Shown: positions 46,822-55,339, counted from the first letter of the stretch. The stretch: DNA of 64,000 bases from Chitinophaga fulva (GCF_012927205.1 NZ_JABBGC010000004.1:310001-374000), one strand, 5' to 3'. Notes: generated by a model from the sequence alone, not told the origin. Translations and numbers: made by a program.

Positions 46822-48114
46822 ATGCGTATAGCAGCTTTTCTTTCATGGGTGGTCCTGGCAGCCTGTCTGTTTACCGGCAGGGTGATGGCGCAGGCAAATG
46901 TCATTACACCGGACCATATTTACCACAACAACATCAAGTCCGTCAAATTCAATCAGCAGGGCGATCCGCTGAGTATGCCCATGTATACCATTGGTACAGG
47001 GGAGAAACTGGAGCTGTCTTTTGATGACATGGACAACGATGTGAAAACCTACTATTATTCTTTTATCCTTTGTAACGCAGACTGGACACCGGCTCAGGTA
47101 AACCAGTTTGATTACATGCGTGGGTTCTCTGAAACAAGGATACTTAATTACAAGATGTCGTCTGTAGCGTTGCAGCGGTATACGCACTACAGTGTGCAGT
47201 TGCCGGGCACCAACAGTTATCCGGTCAAGTCGGGCAACTATCTGCTGAAGGTATACCTGGACAGTGATACCACCCAGCTGGCATTTACCCGCCGTATGTA
47301 TGTAGTGGAATCAAAGGCCGGTGTTGCCGGATTTATCCAGCAGCCGGTGTCGCCAAAATTGTTCCGCACTCATCAGAAGGTGAATTTCGAAGTCAATACC
47401 GGCTCTCTGAATATCCAGAATCCTTTTGACCAGATCAAAGTGGTGATCCTGCAAAACTACCGTTGGGACAATGCTATCACCAACCTGAAGCCGCAGTTTA
47501 TTAACGGTAATGTGATCAAGTACAATGCGGAGCTGGATTGTGTCATTCCCGCAGGGAAGGAGTTCCGCTGGATAGATCTGCGAAGTTTCCGTTTACAGAC
47601 GGAGCGGGTGCACCGGTCGGAGTATCACGCCAACAGTACAGATGTTTTCGCCGTGACAGATGTGGAGCGGGCTGACAAGGTATATCAGTTCATCAAAGAC
47701 GTCAATGGTAAGTATTACCTGGCTACGCTGGATGATTATAATCCTAATTTTGAGGGTGACTATGCATCTGTACATTTTTCTTTTGCCTCCCCTGAACCTT
47801 ACGCCGGATATGATATGTATATTTTTGGGGAGATGACAGACTACGAGCTTAACAGCAATAGTAAGTTGACCTACAACGCCGCCAGCCGGGCTTATGAAGG
47901 AACATTGTTCCTGAAGCAGGGATACTACAACTATATTTATGGGCTGGTAGACAAGACGGTGCCTAACGCAAAATTCAACACTGATTTAACGGAAGGCAAC
48001 TGGTGGGAAACGGAGAACAACTATACTATTTTGTTGTACTTCCGTCCGTTGGGCGGCCGTGCAGATGAGCTGGTGGCCAGTGTTACCTTAAATTCTATGC
48101 TGAACCGCAAGTAA
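46822..48114 (+). CDS. DUF5103 exported protein
   Basis: 430 residues with a signal peptide (FTGRVMA cleavage near 23). DUF5103 proteins are found in Bacteroidota; the body is beta-rich, with ITPDHIYHNNIKSVKFNQQGDPLSMPMYTIGTGEKLELSFDDM and the WTPAQVNQFDYMRGFSE segment, and a C-terminal stretch YNYIYGLVD. Function is unknown. It is divergent from the LolE-like permease and ends at its own terminator. Confidence 0.85.
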   Translation: MRIAAFLSWVVLAACLFTGRVMAQANVITPDHIYHNNIKSVKFNQQGDPLSMPMYTIGTGEKLELSFDDMDNDVKTYYYSFILCNADWTPAQVNQFDYMRGFSETRILNYKMSSVALQRYTHYSVQLPGTNSYPVKSGNYLLKVYLDSDTTQLAFTRRMYVVESKAGVAGFIQQPVSPKLFRTHQKVNFEVNTGSLNIQNPFDQIKVVILQNYRWDNAITNLKPQFINGNVIKYNAELDCVIPAGKEFRWIDLRSFRLQTERVHRSEYHANSTDVFAVTDVERADKVYQFIKDVNGKYYLATLDDYNPNFEGDYASVHFSFASPEPYAGYDMYIFGEMTDYELNSNSKLTYNAASRAYEGTLFLKQGYYNYIYGLVDKTVPNAKFNTDLTEGNWWETENNYTILLYFRPLGGRADELVASVTLNSMLNRK

Positions 48115-48134
48115 GCGGTTGAGATACGTTATAA

Positions 48135-48178
48135 AGCAAAGACCTGATGATATGCTCATCAGGTCTTTTGCATTTTTA
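48135..48178 (+). terminator. terminator after the DUF5103 gene
   Basis: 13-bp stem (48138-48150 with 48156-48168) followed by a T-rich tail. Confidence 0.88.
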
Positions 48179-48223
48179 ACAATAAAACACCTATTTATAT
48201 AACAACAAAACAACCTTGTTTGA

Positions 48224-49537
48224 TTATACACCTACCGTCTGCCGTAGCTTCACAATGTTGGCTGCACCACGTTTGATGATAATGCGGGTGCCTCTTTCGT
48301 AGGTGAAGTAGCGATAGAACCAGTTGATGAATACCACGAGTTTATTACGGAAGCCGAGCAGGCTCATAAGGTGCACGATCATCCATACTATCCAGGCGAA
48401 GTAGCCGTTGAGCCGCATGTTGGCAAATTCGGCCACTGCCCTGTTTCGTCCGATGGTGGCCATACTGCCGAGGTCTTTGTAATAGAAGCCTTTCAGTGGT
48501 TTTTTCTCCAGTATGAGGCGGATATTGTGTGCCAGGTTTTTCCCTTGTTGGATAGCCACCTGGGCTACCATAGGATATCCTTTCGGGAAGCGCTGGTCGT
48601 TAGTCATTTGCGCGATATCGCCGATGGCGAATACGTTTTCATATCCTTTTACCTGGTTGAATTCATTGACCAGAATGCGGCCGTTAGGCAGCAGGATGTC
48701 TTGCGGGAGACCATTTACCGGTACGCCTTTCACGCCGGCAGACCACAAGAGGGATTGTGATTCGATGGTTTCTCCATTGCTGAGGGTGATGGTATGGCCA
48801 TCATATTCTTTTACGCCGGTGTTGACCATCACTTTAACGCCCAGTTCCTGTAACGCATGCAGGGTGCGTTCGGATGTTTTTTCGCTGAAAGAAGCCAGCA
48901 GTTTAGGTCCTGCTTCGATCAGGTAAACATTCATCAGGGATTGGGGCAGATCAGGATAGTCTTTAGGCATGATATATTTCCGTAGTTCAGCGAACGCACC
49001 TGCCAGTTCCACACCGGTGGGGCCGCCGCCTACCATAACGAAATTCAGTTTAGGTTTTATCTCTTCGGGGTTTTTCAGCAGCAGACTTTCTTCAAATTGT
49101 TTCACCACATAGTTTCTGATCTGTACTGCTTCGATCAGGGATTTCATGCCGATGGCATTTTCTTCGATGGCTTTATTACCGAAGAAGTTGGTATTGCTGC
49201 CGGTGGCGAAGACGAGGTAGTCGTAGCGAATGTCACCGATGCCTGTTTCCAGTATGTTTTCTGTTGCTTTGATGCCAGTTACTTCTGCCATACGGAAGAC
49301 GAGGTTTTTCTGTTTTCTGAAGATGCCTCTGAGTGGGAAAGCGATACTGTCGGGTTCCAGGCCTGCCGTAGATACCTGATAAAGCAGTGGCTGGAAGAGG
49401 TGATAATTGTTTCTGTCGAGTAAGACTACCTGAACCGGAGCATGTTTCAGCTGTTTGGCCAAATTAATACCACCAAATCCTCCTCCTACAATAACTACGC
49501 GCGGTTGAGCTGATTCCGGAATGTTAGGCTGGATCAT
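48224..49537 (-). CDS. type II NADH dehydrogenase (NDH-2-like)
   Basis: 437 residues. FAD site RVVIVGGGFGGINLAKQL near 12-29, NAD site FVMVGGGPTGVELAGAFAEL near 165-185, and the VFAIGDIA motif near 305. The C-terminal part has a hydrophobic stretch (YFAWIVWMIVHLMSLLGF) and a basic tail that may bind the membrane surface. It transfers electrons from NADH to quinone without pumping protons. A minus-strand -7 box TAACTTTG at 49635-49642 would give a leader of about 90 nt. Confidence 0.93.
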   Translation of the reverse strand: MIQPNIPESAQPRVVIVGGGFGGINLAKQLKHAPVQVVLLDRNNYHLFQPLLYQVSTAGLEPDSIAFPLRGIFRKQKNLVFRMAEVTGIKATENILETGIGDIRYDYLVFATGSNTNFFGNKAIEENAIGMKSLIEAVQIRNYVVKQFEESLLLKNPEEIKPKLNFVMVGGGPTGVELAGAFAELRKYIMPKDYPDLPQSLMNVYLIEAGPKLLASFSEKTSERTLHALQELGVKVMVNTGVKEYDGHTITLSNGETIESQSLLWSAGVKGVPVNGLPQDILLPNGRILVNEFNQVKGYENVFAIGDIAQMTNDQRFPKGYPMVAQVAIQQGKNLAHNIRLILEKKPLKGFYYKDLGSMATIGRNRAVAEFANMRLNGYFAWIVWMIVHLMSLLGFRNKLVVFINWFYRYFTYERGTRIIIKRGAANIVKLRQTVGV

Positions 49538-49763
49538 AATTCATCTATTTATTTTGTATTTGGATATGGCATGCCTCGTTATAACATTCTGATATTGTCG
49601 GCAGTTCAAATGCCGTACCAGTAGTAATTTTTATCAAAGTTACGAAACTTTCAGAAAAAAATGAAAATTACTTACATGATAAATATCAGGTTTTTAAAAT
49701 AGGCGTTCCCGTGAGGGGAAGAATTTCAGGCATCGCAGGGCTGGGAGTCAAATCCGGGTTGAT

Positions 49764-50148
49764 GAAAGGCGACGTTTTTGTTTTGCGGCAGGGGGTGGGA
49801 AACCAGGGGCGTGTGGGGTATGGAAGGCAACGTTTTGTATCGGGGAACAGATCGCCGGTAATCCGGGGGCATGGGGCATGGGAGGAGAGGTTTTGTATCA
49901 GGGGATTGGGGTGTATGGGGTAGGGAGGTAATGTTTTACATCGGAAAATAGATTTTCGGGAATCCGGGTCCAAGGGATATGGATGTAGTGTTTTACGTCA
50001 GGGAATGGACTGCCGGAAATCCGGGGCCATGTGGTATGGAGGTAGTGTTTTACATCGAGGAGTAGATTTTCGGGAACCCAGGGCCAACGGGAGGGCTATG
50101 TTTTATATCGGGGAATGATTTCCGGGAACCCAGGGCTGAAGCCCTGGG
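49764..50148. repeat. degenerate tandem array, seven units of about 57 bp
   Basis: Units begin at 49764, 49824, 49883, 49926, 49983, 50040 and 50092, with lengths 60, 59, 43, 57, 57, 52 and 57. Each begins like aggtaatgttttacatcgg and closes with a G-rich part like aatccggggccatggggtatgg. No spacers separate them and no coding sequence explains them. The last unit grades into the left palindrome of the neighbouring paired element. Confidence 0.8.
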
Positions 50149-50410
50149 CTACGATGTTATTCAGGCTGATTAGGAGAAGGTCCTTAAGTATCAGCCTGCA
50201 TTAGTCAAGTCATCACCATCACGGAAGGAGGACGGCATTGTAATATTATACCGCTGGTTTCTGTGATAGATACATGACTTTGTTGCTTCCGGATCTGTCA
50301 ACAATAGAGCATATCCGGAGGATGAATGCTCTATGTTGTTATCCTATAATTTGAAATCTATGCACTGAGGTATCTTGAACAACATCGTAGCCCAGGGCTT
50401 CAGCCCTGGG
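50129..50410. repeat. second paired REP-like palindrome element
   Basis: Palindrome CCCAGGGCTGAAGCCCTGGG at 50129-50148 and its inverted partner at 50391-50410, both with inner flanks ggctacgatgttattcag and its reverse. About 240 nt of unrelated DNA lie between, also containing inverted words near 50310-50335. The outer arms match those of the element at 21403-21602, so both belong to one dispersed family. Confidence 0.85.
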
Positions 50411-50426
50411 TTTACGGGATGATGTT

Positions 50427-51140
50427 TTATGAAGCCAGAAAGGCATTGTATATTACCGCTGCCGCTACGGCTCCTGCAATAGGGCCGGCAATGGGTATCC
50501 AGGCGTAGCTCCAGTCGCTGCCGCCTTTTCCGGAGATAGGCAGTATAGCGTGCATGATGCGCGGGCCGAGGTCTCTGGCGGGATTGATGGCATAGCCGGT
50601 AGGGCCGCCAAGGGAGAGGCCGATGGCCAGTACCACAAAAGCTACGGGCAGCGCATCGAGGGAACCGATGCCACTGGCGGGTTTGGTGATATAAAAGACA
50701 GCCAGTATAAAAACGAGCGTGGCAATAAACTCGGTGAGGAAATTATAGCCTGGTGTTCGTATGGCCGGGATGGTACAGAAGACGCCCAGTTTGCTGGCGG
50801 CATCTGTTGTGGCGTCGAAGTGTTTTTTGTAGCAAAGCCATACGAGGCCGGCGCCCAGCATAGCTCCCAGCATCTGGGCAGCGATGTAGGATGGTACAAG
50901 CGACCAGCTGAAGGAGCCTTTCACGGCCAGCGCAATGGTCACGGCAGGATTGAGGTGGGCGCCGCTGTACTGTCCGGCGCAGAACACACCGACGAATACG
51001 GCCATGGCCCATCCCATGGTAATGACGATCCAGCCGCCCTGGTTGCCTTTGGACCGGCTCAGTACTACGTTGGCGACTACGCCGTCGCCGAGGGCGATGA
51101 GAAAAGCTGTTCCGATAATTTCGGCTAAGAATGGTGACAT
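50427..51140 (-). CDS. glpF: glycerol uptake facilitator (aquaporin family)
   Basis: 237 residues with six membrane helices and both asparagine motifs: HLNPAVTIA with NPA at 64-66 and YAINPARDLGPR with NPA at 186-188; the residue D after NPAR is typical of glycerol facilitators. It lets glycerol diffuse through the inner membrane. It begins 11 nt after the glpK stop and is co-transcribed with it. The gene's 3' end lies close to a paired palindromic element. Confidence 0.93.
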   Translation of the reverse strand: MSPFLAEIIGTAFLIALGDGVVANVVLSRSKGNQGGWIVITMGWAMAVFVGVFCAGQYSGAHLNPAVTIALAVKGSFSWSLVPSYIAAQMLGAMLGAGLVWLCYKKHFDATTDAASKLGVFCTIPAIRTPGYNFLTEFIATLVFILAVFYITKPASGIGSLDALPVAFVVLAIGLSLGGPTGYAINPARDLGPRIMHAILPISGKGGSDWSYAWIPIAGPIAGAVAAAVIYNAFLAS

Positions 51141-51151
51141 GTGTGGAATTT

Positions 51152-52648
51152 TTAGGCTTCTTCTGTCCAGGCCTGGGCTGCTCTCACAGCACGTTTCCAG
51201 TCCTTACAAAGTTGTTGGCGTTGTGTTGTTTTCATAGTGGGTTCAAAGGTAGCGTCTACCTTCCACTGGCGGGCGATGGATGGTATACTGTCCCAGTATC
51301 CGACGGCGAGGCCGGCGAGGTAGGCGGCGCCTAATGCGGTGGTTTCGGTGATATGCGGGCGTACCACACGTACCTGCAGCAGGTCTGACTGGAACTGCAT
51401 GAGCAGGTTATTGCTGGTGGCGCCGCCATCGACGCGTAGTTCGCTGATGGGCATACCGGCGTCGCCTTCCATGGCTTTGAGCACGTCCATGGTCTGGAAG
51501 GCGATACTGTCGAGTGCTGCGCGGGCGATGTGTGCCGCACTGGTGCCGCGGGTGATGCCTACCATGGTACCACGTGCATGCTGGTTCCAGTAGGGGGCGC
51601 CCAAACCGGCGAAGGCTGGCACGAAGTATACGCCATCGCTGTGGGGTACGGTAGCGGCCAACTTTTCCACGTCCGCAGAATGCCGGATGATGCCGAGGCC
51701 GTCGCGCAGCCACTGTACTACGGCTCCGCCGATGAAGATGCTGCCTTCGAGGGCGTAGGTGGTTTTGCCATTGATCTGCCAGGCTACCGTGGTGAGCAGG
51801 TTATTTTTGGACGGGATGGGTTTGTCACCGGTATTGAGCACCATAAAACAGCCGGTGCCATAGGTGTTTTTCAGCATACCGGGCTCGGTACACATCTGTC
51901 CGAAGAGCGCCGCCTGCTGGTCGCCGGCGATACCGGCAATAGGAATACGATAGGGGGTGAGCGTAGCTTCGGAGTAGCCATACACTTCGCTGGATGGTTT
52001 TACTTCCGGTAGCATGGAAGCTGGGATATCAAAAAGCGCGAGCAGTTCCGTATCCCATTTCATGTCGTGGATATTAAACAACAATGTGCGGGACGCGTTG
52101 CTCACATCGGTGATGTGCAGGTGGCCGTTGGAGAAGTTCCAGGTGAGCCAGCTGTCTACCGTGCCGAAGGCCAGTTCACCGGCTTCTGCTTTTTGTCTGA
52201 CGCCGGGAACATTGTCCAGTATCCATTTGATTTTGGTAGCGGAGAAGTAGGCATCTATACGGAGACCGGTTTTGTCTTTGATCAGTTGTTCTTTGCCTTC
52301 TTTGATGAGGCTGTCGCAATAGGCGGCGGTGCGGCGGTCCTGCCATACGATGGCATTATGCACAGGTTTGCCGGTTTTACGGTCCCATATGATGGTGGTT
52401 TCCCGTTGATTAGTGATACCGATGGCGGCGATGTTATCGCCGGAGATACGGGCTTTGAGCAGCACTTCCGCGGCTACGCTGGCCTGTGACGTCCATATTT
52501 CCATGGCATCATGTTCCACCCATCCGGGTTGGGGGAATATCTGTTTGAATTCTTTTTGTGCAGTAGCCTTAATACTGCCATCGTGGTCGAAGATGATGGC
52601 GCGGGAGCTGGTGGTGCCCTGGTCCAGCGCAAGAATGTATTTCCCCAT
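51152..52648 (-). CDS. glpK: glycerol kinase
   Basis: 498 residues from the ATG at 52648, which gives the family start GKYILALDQGTTSSRAIIFD; the reading frame extends upstream with unrelated residues. FGGY fold with the DQGTTSSR phosphate loop, GITNQRETTIIWDRKTGKPVHNAIVWQDRRT, and the second domain GIAGDQQAALFGQ, VDGGATSNNLLMQFQSDLL. It phosphorylates glycerol to sn-glycerol 3-phosphate. It precedes glpF in one operon. A glycerol-3-phosphate dehydrogenase gene is not in the window. Confidence 0.96.
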   Translation of the reverse strand: MGKYILALDQGTTSSRAIIFDHDGSIKATAQKEFKQIFPQPGWVEHDAMEIWTSQASVAAEVLLKARISGDNIAAIGITNQRETTIIWDRKTGKPVHNAIVWQDRRTAAYCDSLIKEGKEQLIKDKTGLRIDAYFSATKIKWILDNVPGVRQKAEAGELAFGTVDSWLTWNFSNGHLHITDVSNASRTLLFNIHDMKWDTELLALFDIPASMLPEVKPSSEVYGYSEATLTPYRIPIAGIAGDQQAALFGQMCTEPGMLKNTYGTGCFMVLNTGDKPIPSKNNLLTTVAWQINGKTTYALEGSIFIGGAVVQWLRDGLGIIRHSADVEKLAATVPHSDGVYFVPAFAGLGAPYWNQHARGTMVGITRGTSAAHIARAALDSIAFQTMDVLKAMEGDAGMPISELRVDGGATSNNLLMQFQSDLLQVRVVRPHITETTALGAAYLAGLAVGYWDSIPSIARQWKVDATFEPTMKTTQRQQLCKDWKRAVRAAQAWTEEA

Positions 52649-52687
52649 CCGGTTAATGGTTTTAGTGGTTAACAATTTACAAAAAAA

Positions 52688-52716
52688 ATCCCCGGCGCAA
52701 GAACTGCACCGGGGAT
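52688..52716 (-). terminator. terminator of the transaldolase gene
   Basis: 8-bp perfect stem (52688-52695 with 52709-52716) extended by further pairs, with a run of T on the minus strand. It separates the transaldolase from glpK. Confidence 0.85.
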
Positions 52717-52742
52717 ACACCATCTAAAAAATATCTTGGAAA

Positions 52743-53393
52743 TTACATTTTCTTGGCATCTTCCAGGAACTTGGCAAGGCCGATATCCGTTAACGGATGT
52801 TTCAGCAGGCCGAGGATGGAATCTAACGGGCAGGTACATACGTCAGCACCTACTTCCGCACATTTTACGATGTGGAGGGCGCTGCGGATGGATGCTGCGA
52901 GGATCTCCGTTTTGAAGCCCTGCAGGCTGTATATCTGTGCAATCTGTGCGATCAGTTCAACACCGTCCCAGTTGCTGTCATCAATACGACCGATGAAAGG
53001 AGATACGTAAGCAGCACCGGCTTTGGCAGCCAGGATAGCCTGACCGGCAGAGAACACGAGGGTGCAGTTGGTGCGGATACCGTTCTCAGAAAACCATTTG
53101 ATGGCTTTTACACCTTCTTTGATCATCGGTACTTTCACCACAATGTTGGGGTGAATAGCGGCCAGTTTCTTACCTTCTTCCACGATAGATTTGAAATCAG
53201 TAGAAAACACTTCCGCGCTCACATCTCCGTCCACGATTTCGCAGATGTCTGCATAATGTTTCAGGATAGCGGCTTCACCTTTAATACCTTCTTTGGCCAT
53301 CAGTGACGGGTTGGTGGTAACACCATCCAGTACGCCGAGATCATGAGCTTCTCTTATCTGATCGAGATTGGCTGTATCGATAAAGAATTTCAT
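52743..53393 (-). CDS. tal: transaldolase, small TalC/FSA-type family
   Basis: 216 residues of the small transaldolase family with KFFIDTANLDQIREAHDLGVLDGVTTNPSLM and Schiff-base K87 in VVKVPM. Two positions that separate transaldolase from fructose-6-phosphate aldolase read as transaldolase: E61 (VSAEVF, where FSA has Gln) and F133 (YVSPFIGRIDD, where FSA has Tyr). It should transfer dihydroxyacetone units in the non-oxidative pentose phosphate pathway. It is located upstream of glpK but separated by a terminator. Confidence 0.9.
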   Translation of the reverse strand: MKFFIDTANLDQIREAHDLGVLDGVTTNPSLMAKEGIKGEAAILKHYADICEIVDGDVSAEVFSTDFKSIVEEGKKLAAIHPNIVVKVPMIKEGVKAIKWFSENGIRTNCTLVFSAGQAILAAKAGAAYVSPFIGRIDDSNWDGVELIAQIAQIYSLQGFKTEILAASIRSALHIVKCAEVGADVCTCPLDSILGLLKHPLTDIGLAKFLEDAKKM

Positions 53394-53504
53394 ACTATTA
53401 AGAATTAGATTTGTAAGACTCGATTTGCGTCATTTTGTGGAGTACACTGTCATTAGCGAAGAGGTGAGCAAATAGTAACCAGATGACTACTGACGAGCAA
53501 CTAA

Positions 53505-53525
53505 TGACCTTTAAAAAAGAAAAAA
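53505..53525 (-). terminator. terminator tail of the SRP RNA gene
   Basis: On the minus strand the closing stem of the RNA runs directly into a T-rich tract broken by a single C. Confidence 0.7.
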
Positions 53526-53620
53526 GGCAAGTTACTTATATCGCACCGCTTCAACCACCTACCCTTGCTACATTCCTGTCCTGGGGGAGTTCAGCAGGAG
53601 CTGGTCGTATAAGACTTGCC
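53526..53620 (-). ncRNA. ffs: signal recognition particle RNA, small bacterial type
   Basis: On the minus strand about 95 nt form a long hairpin: ends GGCAAGU / ACUUGCC, then CUUAUA / UAUAAG, and a tip CAGG-ACA-GGAA-UGU-AGCA, which aligns to the E. coli 4.5S tip CAGG-UCC-GGAA-GGA-AGCA with compensating changes in the three pairs around the GGAA tetraloop. The promoter (53626-53656) places the transcript start at the first G. It binds the M domain of Ffh and targets nascent membrane proteins. Confidence 0.85.
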
Positions 53621-53625
53621 GGTTG

Positions 53626-53656
53626 CAAAGGTAATGCAATCCACTGAAAATCCAAA
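53626..53656 (-). promoter_or_regulatory. promoter of the SRP RNA gene
   Basis: Minus-strand TTTG (53653-53656), 19-nt spacer and TACCTTTG (53626-53633), a perfect Bacteroidota promoter, ending 5 nt above the RNA 5' end. Confidence 0.85.
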
Positions 53657-53859
53657 TTTTGTAAAAGAAATCTCAAAAAAAATGTTGGGTCAGCTTCTAT
53701 AGTGTATTATTTTCCGGTTAAAAAATCAACCAAATATGTATGCACCGCAATTGTTATACTTGAATTTTTGTGTATCTTGTTGACGTTTTAATCCCAGACA
53801 GCGGGCTGGAACATGTGGCGGCCGCCTGTCTTTATTCTTTCATTCAAAACTATATCCTT

Positions 53860-54291
53860 ATGGACAACACCAATAGTGGTGCCGTTTTTGCCATGATGCT
53901 CCCCTTCCTTTGGTTTTGCCTCGGTCTTGCTGTTTTCTCCGTTATCTGTATGTGGAAAGTATACAAGAAAGCCGGTTTTGAAGGCTGGGAATGCATTATC
54001 CCCATTTACAGCACACTTATTCTGTTGAGGATTATCGGCAAACCATGGTGGTGGTTGCTGATGTTTTGCATCCCCGTTGTGAACATTGTTTTCGCCATTA
54101 TGGCAATGGACCTGCTCAGTAAAAGTTTCGGGAAAGGCCTTGGCTTTACGCTGGGACTGATATTCCTGGGCTATATCTTCATCGCTATTATCGCATTCGA
54201 CCGGACTATTGTGTATCAGGGGCCAGCAGGCGACCCCAACGCTCCCCGGCCACAACAGGATGTCAATTCAATCGGTCAAAAACTCGTTTAA
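53860..54291 (+). CDS. small membrane protein, DUF5684-like
   Basis: 143 residues from the ATG at 53860; an earlier frame start at 53770 adds 30 residues of no family likeness. Hydrophobic helices near 8-30, 42-60 and 68-110 with WKVYKKAGFEGWECIIPIYSTLILLRIIGKPWWWLLMFCIPVVNIVFAIMAMDLLSKSFGKGLGFTLGLIFLGYIF, a signature also seen in DUF5684 proteins. Function unknown. It is the first of three small plus-strand membrane protein genes. Confidence 0.7.
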   Translation: MDNTNSGAVFAMMLPFLWFCLGLAVFSVICMWKVYKKAGFEGWECIIPIYSTLILLRIIGKPWWWLLMFCIPVVNIVFAIMAMDLLSKSFGKGLGFTLGLIFLGYIFIAIIAFDRTIVYQGPAGDPNAPRPQQDVNSIGQKLV

Positions 54292-54332
54292 CTGTAAAAT
54301 CTATTTTTTAATTCTATATACTGTTTCAACCT

Positions 54333-54758
54333 ATGGATTCATTTAACCAAGCCAAAAACTCCGACCTGCTTTCTGATCTGCAGGAACCGGTAGCCTTCGA
54401 CCACGCCTCCAAAGGGCAACGTTTTGCTAATCTGCTTATCGATGGTGTTATTCTGGGCGTAGCTCAGAATATATTTGCCGCGATACTGGGATTAGGAACT
54501 TTTGAAGCCATCGGGATCGGCCTCGTCGTTAACCTTGCTTATTACACCGGCATGGAAGGATTCGGCGGCGGACGTACCGTTGGTAAAATGGTAACCGGCA
54601 CCCGTGTGGTAAGCACCAACGGTGAAGCACTTACTACCGGCAGGATCTTGCTCCGTACCGTTTGCAGATGGGTGCCTTTCGAACCATTCAGCATGCTGTT
54701 TGGTGATGCCCCCTGGCACGATACGTGGACTGACACCGCTGTAGTGAAAGGCAAATAA
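54333..54758 (+). CDS. RDD-family membrane protein, first of a tandem pair
   Basis: 141 residues with a short cytoplasmic start (SDLLSDLQEPVAFDHASKGQRFANLLIDGVI), two or three hydrophobic helices and a C-terminal GGGRTVGKMVTGTRVVSTNGEALTTGRILLRTVCRWVPFEPFSMLF, the RDD signature with RFAN... and TVGK. RDD proteins are small inner-membrane proteins, sometimes part of sodium or compatible solute transport, but mostly of unknown role. Closely similar to the next gene; the two arose by duplication. A terminator separates them. Confidence 0.85.
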   Translation: MDSFNQAKNSDLLSDLQEPVAFDHASKGQRFANLLIDGVILGVAQNIFAAILGLGTFEAIGIGLVVNLAYYTGMEGFGGGRTVGKMVTGTRVVSTNGEALTTGRILLRTVCRWVPFEPFSMLFGDAPWHDTWTDTAVVKGK

Positions 54759-54783
54759 GTCAGTGCAAATATCTTCTTCAAAA

Positions 54784-54826
54784 AGAAAGGCCGAAGCAGG
54801 GATATCCCGCTTCGGTCTTCGTTTTT
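54784..54826 (+). terminator. terminator between the tandem RDD genes
   Basis: Imperfect stem of about 15 bp (aaggccgaagcaggg region with its complement) followed by a T-run. Confidence 0.8.
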
Positions 54827-54856
54827 GAAAACATCTTCTGAAAATTTTTATCCCCT

Positions 54857-55276
54857 ATGGAATCAATTGACAAATCCCATTCTACTGACCTGCTGTCTGA
54901 TCTGCAGGACCCCGTCATTTTTGAATATGCCTCTAAAGGACAACGTTTTGCCAACCTGTTCATTGACATGATTATCATTGATCTCGGCATGGCGCTATTG
55001 CTGAATGTTATTCCGGGCGCACTGTTGTTATTGCCGTTTCTGATTATCTGGTACATTGGGTATTTTGTCTGCATGGAAGCATTTGCCGGCGGCCGCACCA
55101 TTGGAAAAATGGCGACCAACACCCGCGTGGTAAATTTGGACAAAGGACCGATCAGTATCGGGCAGGCATTTGGCCGGATCTTCTCCAGACTGGTCCCTTT
55201 TGAAGCTTTCTCAGCGCTGTTCGGTGTGCCATGGCACGATCAGTGGACGAATACAACCGTGATCAAAAACAAATAA
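54857..55276 (+). CDS. RDD-family membrane protein, second of a tandem pair
   Basis: 139 residues similar to the preceding RDD protein along its length: shared DLLSDLQ(D/E)PV, (Y/H)ASKGQRFANL(F/L)ID, GGRT(I/V)GKM and (R/N)TRVV, and a C-terminal PWHDxWTxT motif. Hydrophobic helices lie near 35-60 and 60-80. Separated by its own terminator from the previous gene and by a bidirectional terminator from the following convergent gene, so each RDD gene is separately expressed. Function unknown. Confidence 0.85.
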   Translation: MESIDKSHSTDLLSDLQDPVIFEYASKGQRFANLFIDMIIIDLGMALLLNVIPGALLLLPFLIIWYIGYFVCMEAFAGGRTIGKMATNTRVVNLDKGPISIGQAFGRIFSRLVPFEAFSALFGVPWHDQWTNTTVIKNK

Positions 55277-55286
55277 GACGGTTTAA

Positions 55287-55325
55287 AAAAGCGAGGCCGA
55301 AGTGCAATGCTTCGGCCTCGCTTTT
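55287..55325. terminator. bidirectional terminator
   Basis: 16-bp perfect stem (55287-55302 with 55310-55325), A-run left and T-run right, between convergent genes. Confidence 0.9.
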
Positions 55326-55339
55326 GAATATAATTCACC

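Noticed and set aside
49711..49923. 70-codon plus-strand frame in the repeat region
   Set aside because: Encodes a Gly/Arg-rich translation of the G-rich tandem units; explained by the array.
49764..50148. CRISPR array
   Set aside because: Units follow one another without unique spacers and vary in length and sequence; no cas genes near.
52743..53393. fructose-6-phosphate aldolase
   Set aside because: Family hallmark residues are those of transaldolase (E61, F133).
53526..53620. riboswitch upstream of the transaldolase
   Set aside because: Own promoter, closing helix at the transcript ends, T-tract and the GGAA tip fit SRP RNA; no continuous leader into a gene.
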